10,201 nucleotides of DNA, taken from an uncultured Prevotella sp. (GTDB taxonomy: Bacteria > Bacteroidota > Bacteroidia > Bacteroidales > Bacteroidaceae). A model generated the notes under the pieces. The model had not been told where the DNA came from, did not search any database, and was given only the letters and a program-made list of their open reading frames with translations. Of the stretch, positions 5,984 through 10,201 are shown in pieces (the first letter of the stretch is position 1; each line of letters starts with the position of its first letter). The translations under genes were made by a program, and so were the position numbers. The stretch lies in assembly GCA_937922435.1 (NCBI GenBank), contig CAKZVT010000061.1, positions 1 to 10,201 on the forward strand, written 5' to 3'.

Positions 5984-8142
5984 CTGCATACAACTTTTGA
6001 CACGAGTGTCTTGCCGTCGGAAAGCGTCGCCTTGACTACATAAACACCGCCGCCAAGGCCGCCAAGACTGATGTCAGCGTTGGCCGCACCGCCTGCATCG
6101 CCCTGCAAGAGAGCCTGGCCTTGCAGGTTGAACACTTGCCACTGGCCTACACCTACAGCCGCACTGACATTCACCACACCACCGCTAAACGTCATTCCGC
6201 CGTCAACGGCCACATCGTCAACACCGCTCGAAATGCTCTCGATGGAGAGGTTGTCGATTTTAAGATTGGCGAATGTACTTGTCGAAAAGCCGTAGAAACC
6301 CACATGGTAATCACCTGCCGCGTCAACATTGAACTCCGCTTCGGTTACAACTTCCCAGTCGGTCGACACGTTAACGTCCTCATGCCTGCCGATGGAAAGC
6401 GTGAACGACGACACGTCTGCCGCGTCTGTACCGAGCTTCACTTCCCAACTGTGATTGTCTATCGACGTTCCGTTGCCTGCGTAATACGTAAGTTTATACG
6501 TTCCCGGCTCAAAATGTATGGGCGGAGAAATCAGCCAGTCGCGGCCTGTATCGCCAGAACCGCCAGTCTTCAACTGGGCGAAGTTGCCGTCAAGCTGCTG
6601 GTATGCGTATCCAGCAAGTATCGACCAGCCATAGCTTGCGTTGTCGTGGTCGTTGATGAAAGACCACAACGGACCGTCGCCGTCATCCTCGAACCCGGTG
6701 AAATACGGTATGGATGCCACGCCTACTATCTTAACTTCGGCGGATGTCGCGCTCTCACCCACAACGCCACCCGACACTGGTTCTACCGTGTAAGTGTATG
6801 CTCCGGGAGCGGAAAGGGTCTCGCCGAAGCGGCACTCGGCTATGCCTTCAGCCACAAGCTCGGCCGCGTCGCCCGTGTTGCGGTACACGTTGTACGTAAT
6901 ATTGTCAAAGTCGGCATAGCCGCCGTTGACCGTAGCCGTCGGCGCAGTCCACGTAAGGCTTACCGCGTCGCCGTCAAGCGATATGGCGATGTCGCCCACG
7001 GCACGCAGCCTGTCGTACCCGGCAAACACCCGGACCGTGGCTGGCGCGCCTGTGGCCGTCTCGCTTTCAGCGGCCACAAGGTATGTATTGTAGCCGTTGG
7101 CGGCCTCCGTGTCATCATAAGACGTGGCCGTGCCGGGCAGCACAGCTATCGGTTCTGACGTGCCGAAACGGTACACCTTGACGGCCTTAAGGCTTACGGG
7201 CTGTCCTGCATGGTCGTCCGTGGGCAGCGTCCAGGCAAGGTGTACGGTGTTGTGCGCCGTCTCGTCCACCTTGGCGGCAAGTCCGGTAACGGCGTTGGGG
7301 AACGCCTTGTCAAGTTCTTTCTTGACAAAGAGAGCCGTTATCTGCGCGTCGTTACCCAGCGTACCGAGCTTCGTGGGCTGGCCGGTCTGCGTGTCAATGG
7401 TGGTGAACCAGCCGTAATCTGGATGCTGCTGCGCCCAGTACAGTGTGCCGTCGTCGGCGAACGTCATCGACTGGAACGCGTTTGTAACGGCCAGCTTGTG
7501 CGTCTCGCCGAGCTGCGTAGCCTTGCCTGTGAACTTGTCGAGCTTGCAGAACTGGCGGTATTCAGACATTGCGTACAGGTTGCCGTCGGCATCGGCAGCA
7601 AGCGTCACGAGTGCCGCGTCAACCTCAAGCCCGTATCCGTTGATACCCTTCAGGCCGCCGGTAGAACCGACAACGGTCAAGTCGCCCGTCTCAAGGTCCA
7701 CCACGCAGAGGTTCGTTATGCCGATTGATTCGGTATTGTACTCTTCTTCGGCCAAGGCGTACATCGTGTTGGTAGTGTAGTCGTAAGTCATGTCGACCAC
7801 GCGCACGCCGTCGCTATGGTCTATTTCCTTCAAAACGTCGAACGTCTCGGCATCATACACTATGAACGAGGCCGGGTACATCGCACCGAAGTCGTCAGGC
7901 TCGACGGTGTACGAGTACAGCTTGCCGTCTAAGTACTCGCCAGCCGAGAGGTGATTGTAGTACATGTTCGTTTTCTTGAGCATCGTCATGCTGCCGTAGT
8001 TGTCGGCAGTGAACGATACGAAACCGAACGTCAAGTCCTTGTCACCCATCTGGTAGCCGTAGAACGTGGGCGCAGCATACGACACGCTGCCGACAGACAG
8101 CGACAAAAGCGCGGCTACCACCATCTTGTAAAGTCTTTTCAT
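5980..8142 (-). CDS. Secreted FnIII / choice-of-anchor J protein, T9SS sorting domain
   Basis: A 720-residue exported protein. The ATG at 8142 is preferred over the upstream TTG at 8163 because MKRLYKM followed by a hydrophobic stretch makes a clean signal peptide, with likely cleavage after residue 23 (VSYA). Residues about 24-280 look like repeated beta-propeller strands (YALAEE, LYAMSEY, LYWAQQ, each followed by a D-x-x-T-G turn). Two fibronectin type III domains follow (about 284-374 and 380-472). Next is a choice-of-anchor J/cleaved-adhesin type jelly roll (about 474-636, with IPYFTGFED, WLISPPI and LKIDNLSI). The end (about 648-720; VFNLQGQ, GGVYVVKATLSDGKTLVSKVV) matches T9SS type A sorting domains. 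It is probably a cell-surface or released protein; the ligand is unknown. The terminal VVCR is unusual. It is monocistronic, with the promoter at 8277-8284. Confidence 0.9.
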   Translation of the reverse strand: MKRLYKMVVAALLSLSVGSVSYAAPTFYGYQMGDKDLTFGFVSFTADNYGSMTMLKKTNMYYNHLSAGEYLDGKLYSYTVEPDDFGAMYPASFIVYDAETFDVLKEIDHSDGVRVVDMTYDYTTNTMYALAEEEYNTESIGITNLCVVDLETGDLTVVGSTGGLKGINGYGLEVDAALVTLAADADGNLYAMSEYRQFCKLDKFTGKATQLGETHKLAVTNAFQSMTFADDGTLYWAQQHPDYGWFTTIDTQTGQPTKLGTLGNDAQITALFVKKELDKAFPNAVTGLAAKVDETAHNTVHLAWTLPTDDHAGQPVSLKAVKVYRFGTSEPIAVLPGTATSYDDTEAANGYNTYLVAAESETATGAPATVRVFAGYDRLRAVGDIAISLDGDAVSLTWTAPTATVNGGYADFDNITYNVYRNTGDAAELVAEGIAECRFGETLSAPGAYTYTVEPVSGGVVGESATSAEVKIVGVASIPYFTGFEDDGDGPLWSFINDHDNASYGWSILAGYAYQQLDGNFAQLKTGGSGDTGRDWLISPPIHFEPGTYKLTYYAGNGTSIDNHSWEVKLGTDAADVSSFTLSIGRHEDVNVSTDWEVVTEAEFNVDAAGDYHVGFYGFSTSTFANLKIDNLSIESISSGVDDVAVDGGMTFSGGVVNVSAAVGVGQWQVFNLQGQALLQGDAGGAANADISLGGLGGGVYVVKATLSDGKTLVSKVVCR

Positions 8143-8276
8143 GGATATTAAACGCAGGCTCAATGGTTGTTAAACAGCATGAAACGGCAGAGCCTTTTTC
8201 CGTAACATGACAATATATTAATTACTGAAACAAGTTCTCCCTTGAACTCCTTATGCCGAAAAAGCACATCTTTTTG

Positions 8277-8284
8277 CAAATTTA
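8277..8284 (-). promoter_or_regulatory. Predicted -7 box of the secreted-protein gene
   Basis: TAAATTTG on the minus strand is an exact TAnnTTTG match and gives a leader of about 130 nt. No TTTG lies at the -33 position; a run of eight Gs (8311-8304) is there instead, 19 nt from the box. The leader contains a short AGTTC/GAACT hairpin around 8232-8247. Confidence 0.55.
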
Positions 8285-8303
8285 TTAATAAAGAATAAAA
8301 TTA

Positions 8304-8345
8304 CCCCCCCCGATAGTTAAATTGCATTAAACATCAGTTAACTAT
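8304..8345. promoter_or_regulatory. G8/C8 homopolymer and inverted repeat upstream of the promoter
   Basis: Eight Cs at 8304-8311 (G8 in the sense of the downstream gene) are followed by ATAGTTAA (8313-8320) and its complement TTAACTAT (8338-8345), separated by 17 nt. The inverted repeat could be a regulator site, and the homopolymer could change promoter spacing by slippage. Both are inferences. Between 8346 and 8470 I see no gene, repeat or RNA. Confidence 0.4.
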
Positions 8346-8470
8346 ACATAAAGGCGCGAGATATGTCCTTACATTGCTCTGACAAGCAGGCATTTTGCCG
8401 CCTATAACCGTACATATCAATTACTCCTAATACTCGCATGCCCTTGGCTCAATCACGTAATCAGCCCTCC

Positions 8471-8545
8471 TGTCCCTCCCAATCAGCCTCCCAAATTTCC
8501 AAGTTCAGCCCTCCCAATTCTCCCTGTTATCCCAGTCCACCCTCT
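8471..8545. repeat. 9-bp C-rich tandem array, copy 2
   Basis: TCCC-type units at 8512, 8521 and 8530 are spaced exactly 9 bp; earlier units at 8477, 8489 and 8498 are irregular. The array ends in CCACCCTCTAAAA, identical to the end of the array at 5701-5754, and runs directly into 3'-end element copy 4. The minus strand carries four G runs with loops of 6, 6 and 1 nt. Confidence 0.6.
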
Positions 8546-8550
8546 AAAAG

Positions 8551-8665
8551 AGCATCTTTCGCCTTGCAAAAGACCGTCAATTACAACGCAAAAGGTGGCC
8601 TTTCGCAATGCGAAAGGCCACCTTTTGGAACATCAAATTTATCTTATTGATTATCAGCAGGTTAA
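8551..8665 (-). repeat. Structured 3'-end repeat element, copy 4
   Basis: Second hairpin at 8556-8572, perfect main palindrome at 8590-8626, TGATTATCA at 8648-8656 and GTTAAC at the gene-proximal end. It lies 27 nt downstream of the TonB-like gene's stop codon in the same orientation as the other three copies, and is preceded on its distal side by the 9-bp array. Confidence 0.82.
8590..8626 (-). terminator. Intrinsic terminator of the TonB-like gene (element copy 4)
   Basis: A 37-nt perfect palindrome with 18-nt arms (8590-8607, 8609-8626) around one central base; in RNA a few central bases would stay unpaired. The GC-rich core GGTGGCC is flanked by A4 and T4. It lies 65 nt past the stop codon at 8692, as expected for a terminator of that leftward gene. 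Confidence 0.75.
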
Positions 8666-8691
8666 CAGACTCACTTTAACGCGTCATGTAG

Positions 8692-9303
8692 TTATTTCCA
8701 CTTAAACGTTACAGGCAGCGTGTAACGCACCTCGACAGTCTCGCCCATCTGCTTTCCCGGCTTCCACTTCGGCATATTCCGTACCAGGCGCAGCGCCTCT
8801 TCATCAAGCGCCGGGGTTATTCCACGAACCACCTTCGGGTCTTTTACCGTCCCGTCTTTACCTATAACAAACTGAACTATGACTCTCCCCGAAGCGTCGC
8901 TTTCAGGGTCTGGACATCTCATGTTTTCCTCAATATATTTCATCAAGGCCGCCTGACCGCCCGGAAAACTCGGCATCTCCTCCACCATTCCGAACACTTT
9001 GTCAGCATTCTCGGCCTTGACCGCAGTCTGCTCCTGCCCCAAATGCTCCATAACATCGCTGCCGCAGGCCGACAACGACACAGCACCCAAGGCTATACCG
9101 GCCACGGTCACAGCCCGACCGGCCAACCTCCGCAGCTTCAGCTCGCGCTCGATGTAACGCACTTCGGCCTCGCACGCCGGGCACGTTCCACGACATTCGC
9201 CCTCGAAACCGCACTCCGCTGGCTCATACTTTATGCCGTTGGCATCAGCGACAGCCCTACGCACACCCTTCAACACGTTACAAACTGACTTGCCTTTGTT
9301 CAT
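8692..9303 (-). CDS. TonB C-terminal domain protein with N-terminal four-Cys motif
   Basis: A 203-residue protein. The ATG at 9303 is chosen because GGAG lies 6 nt upstream and the family starts near MNKGK; the ATG at 9315 would add four residues. Residues 31-44 hold C31-x5-C37-x3-C41-x2-C44 (ECGFEGECRGTCPACEAE), a probable metal-binding knuckle, followed by a charged helix. A single hydrophobic segment (about 62-80) ends in SACGS. The periplasmic TonB-C domain covers about 103-200 (MVEEMPSFPGG, GRVIVQFVIGKDGTV, MPKWKPGK, YTLPVTF). It closely resembles the TonB-C domain of the BlaR1-like protein in this window. Classical TonB transmits proton-motive force to outer-membrane receptors, but no ExbB/ExbD gene or receptor is adjacent and the linker is short, so energy transduction is uncertain. 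By positive-inside logic the cysteines face the cytoplasm. Confidence 0.88.
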   Translation of the reverse strand: MNKGKSVCNVLKGVRRAVADANGIKYEPAECGFEGECRGTCPACEAEVRYIERELKLRRLAGRAVTVAGIALGAVSLSACGSDVMEHLGQEQTAVKAENADKVFGMVEEMPSFPGGQAALMKYIEENMRCPDPESDASGRVIVQFVIGKDGTVKDPKVVRGITPALDEEALRLVRNMPKWKPGKQMGETVEVRYTLPVTFKWK

Positions 9304-9322
9304 ATTCCGCTCCATTTTATTG

Positions 9323-9330
9323 CAAAAATA
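9323..9330 (-). promoter_or_regulatory. -7 box of the TonB-like gene
   Basis: TATTTTTG on the minus strand is an exact TAnnTTTG match. Transcription would start about 5-8 nt later, almost on the ATG at 9315, leaving a leader of only about 12-15 nt before the preferred ATG at 9303. No -33 box was found. Confidence 0.5.
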
Positions 9331-9392
9331 AGAAAAACAGGCATGAAAAGAAATAAAAGCAAAGAAATACACACAATATGAAATAAAAAACA

Positions 9393-9400
9393 TACTTTTG
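9393..9400 (+). promoter_or_regulatory. -7 box of the radical SAM gene
   Basis: TACTTTTG is an exact TAnnTTTG match ending 5 nt before the ATG at 9406. With normal spacing the transcript would start at or within a base or two of the start codon, so the mRNA would be leaderless or nearly so. The GTG at 9400 overlaps the -7 box and is therefore an unlikely start. No -33 TTTG is visible. Confidence 0.55.
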
Positions 9401-9405
9401 TGTAC

Positions 9406-10017
9406 ATGAAAGCACCGCTTATCGGCATTGAACGCCACCGCATCGCCACCGACGGACAAGGCGTCACCACGCTCGTAGCCTTCCACGGCTGTCCGCTTCG
9501 TTGCAAGTATTGCCTAAATCCGCAATGCCTCGCCGACGCAACATCCTATCTCGCCATGACACCGCAAGAACTATACGGGAAACTGTCAGTTGACAACCTC
9601 TACTTCCTCGCCACTGGCGGCGGAGTGACCTTCGGCGGCGGCGAACCGCTGCTTTACAGCGAGTTCATCCGCGACTTCTGCAGCATCGTTCCACAAGAAT
9701 GGAACATCTGCATCGAGACCTCGCTCAACGTAGAACATAGCCACATGGAAAAACTTTTGCCGCACATCGCCCACTGGTACGTAGACATCAAGGACATGGA
9801 CGGTCACATTTATCACAATTACACAGGAAAAAGCAACGAACAAGTAATCGAAAATCTACAGCTGCTTGCATCTTGCATACCACAAGAACGCATCACAATC
9901 CGACTGCCGCTCATACCCGGCTTCAACGATAATAAGAAGCGCGAAGCAAGCATGGAAACGCTTAAAAAGATGGGCTTAAAAGATTTCGACACATTCAACT
10001 ACATAACAGTATTCTAA
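9406..10017 (+). CDS. PflA-like radical SAM protein
   Basis: A 203-residue cytoplasmic enzyme. The radical SAM cluster motif C29-x3-C33-x2-C36 lies in AFHGCPLRCKYCLNP; the SAM-binding GGE motif is at 78-80 in GGGVTFGGGEPLL. IETS (103-106), VDIKDMD (126-132) and RLPLIPGFND (166-175) match strands of pyruvate formate-lyase activating enzymes. N-terminal IGIERHRIATDGQGVTT also fits that group. It lacks the ferredoxin insert of other glycyl radical activases and the LPYH...LG tail of E. coli PflA, ending at TVF. This short form fits the similar Bacteroidales proteins I know, so I do not call it truncated. An extra C41 is close to the cluster. No glycyl radical enzyme is in the window, so the partner is unknown. 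The ATG at 9406 gives the natural family start. Confidence 0.88.
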   Translation: MKAPLIGIERHRIATDGQGVTTLVAFHGCPLRCKYCLNPQCLADATSYLAMTPQELYGKLSVDNLYFLATGGGVTFGGGEPLLYSEFIRDFCSIVPQEWNICIETSLNVEHSHMEKLLPHIAHWYVDIKDMDGHIYHNYTGKSNEQVIENLQLLASCIPQERITIRLPLIPGFNDNKKREASMETLKKMGLKDFDTFNYITVF

Positions 10018-10056
10018 TTCGGACTATCAGTCTATGAGCCTTATTCGCAACAGCTC

Positions 10057-10116
10057 TCCCAATATTCCCAGCCCTCTCCATTCTCCCAGTCCTCCCAGAG
10101 TTCCCAGTCCTCCCAG
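10057..10116. repeat. 9-bp C-rich tandem array, copy 3
   Basis: TCCCAG-type units start at 10057, 10066, (10075, degenerate), 10084, 10093, 10102 and 10111, all exactly 9 bp apart; this is the cleanest of the three arrays. The minus strand has four GGG runs (about 10115-10086) separated by 6-nt loops. It lies 40 nt downstream of the radical SAM gene, with no coding potential. The stretch 10018-10056 holds nothing recognisable. Confidence 0.75.
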
Positions 10117-10122
10117 TCTTAC

Positions 10123-10141
10123 CGGCCGGCCAAGCCGGCCG
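10123..10141. repeat. GC-only inverted repeat
   Basis: CGGCCGGC and GCCGGCCG (8-bp perfect arms) flank a CAA loop. There is no T tract on the plus strand, so it is a poor intrinsic terminator for the radical SAM gene, though it could pause polymerase or protect the 3' end of its mRNA. Confidence 0.5.
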
Positions 10142-10152
10142 AATACAAAAAG

Positions 10153-10187
10153 AAGCCTCCCCGAGGGATTACCCTTCGGGGAGGCTT
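10153..10187 (-). terminator. Terminator of a leftward gene beyond the right edge
   Basis: The arms AAGCCTCCCCGAGGG (10153-10167) and 10172-10187 pair with one bulged base around an ATTA loop. On the minus strand the stem is followed by CTTTTT (10152-10147). This points to a leftward gene ending just past position 10201, convergent with the radical SAM gene; none of its coding sequence can be identified here. Confidence 0.75.
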
Positions 10188-10201
10188 GACTGAAAGAAGG
10201 C

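Noticed and set aside
6121..7158. 345-residue plus-strand frame
   Set aside because: It is antisense to the FnIII/choice-of-anchor J coding region and has no motif or start signal.
8143..8163. TTG start extending the secreted protein by seven residues
   Set aside because: The ATG at 8142 gives a clean signal peptide, and the extra residues add nothing typical.
9304..9486. Upstream extension of the TonB-like frame to 264 residues
   Set aside because: The extension crosses the promoter region and the start of the divergent radical SAM gene; the family start is MNKGK at 9303.
9961..10060. Frameshift truncating the radical SAM protein
   Set aside because: No continuation of the PflA tail is readable in other frames after 10017, and the short form fits similar Bacteroidales proteins.
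1..10201. tRNA, rRNA, riboswitch or replication origin
   Set aside because: No cloverleaf, conserved rRNA segment, known riboswitch core or DnaA-box cluster was seen by eye.

Overview
The window looks like a chromosomal piece of a Bacteroidota genome, most likely order Bacteroidales and possibly Prevotellaceae. The grounds are several exact matches to the Bacteroidetes -7 promoter box TAnnTTTG, a BlaI/BlaR1 pair whose BlaR1 is an M56 peptidase fused to TonB-C and plug-like domains, a secreted protein with a type IX secretion (T9SS) style C-terminus, and a Cys-rich TonB-like protein of a kind I associate with this phylum. The genus is inferred, not proven. Coding regions are GC-rich; promoter regions are AT-rich.

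Layout, left to right. 187-1509 (-): AAA/DUF4143 ATPase, with a 33-bp-period repeat tract between its promoter and its start. 1980-4169 (-): blaR1-like and blaI-like genes, transcribed blaI first, separated by 180 bp holding two inverted copies of a G-rich repeat. The blaI promoter carries a near-palindrome between its -33 and -7 boxes. 4299-4431: a large foldback sequence in the divergent gap. 4474-5637 (+): an orphan sensor histidine kinase. 5980-8142 (-): a 720-residue secreted protein with FnIII, choice-of-anchor J and sorting domains. 8692-9303 (-): a small TonB-C protein with a four-cysteine N-terminal motif. 9406-10017 (+): a PflA-like radical SAM protein starting only 5 nt after an exact -7 box. 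The right edge has a terminator for a leftward gene outside the window.

The genes are mostly ordinary and, apart from blaI-blaR1, do not form an obvious shared pathway. The envelope theme (BlaR1, TonB-C, histidine kinase, T9SS cargo) is only an association by position.

The unusual content is between the genes. Three repeat families recur: (1) a roughly 105-115 bp structured element, one copy at the 3' end of each of the four leftward transcription units and always in the same orientation, with stem substitutions that keep pairing; (2) a 30-bp hairpin/G-quadruplex-type repeat, four copies; (3) arrays of a 9-bp C-rich unit, three copies. The most interesting positions are the G-quadruplex motif just upstream of the blaR1 start codon, the repeat tract in the predicted ATPase leader, and the G8 tract at the -33 position of the secreted-protein promoter.
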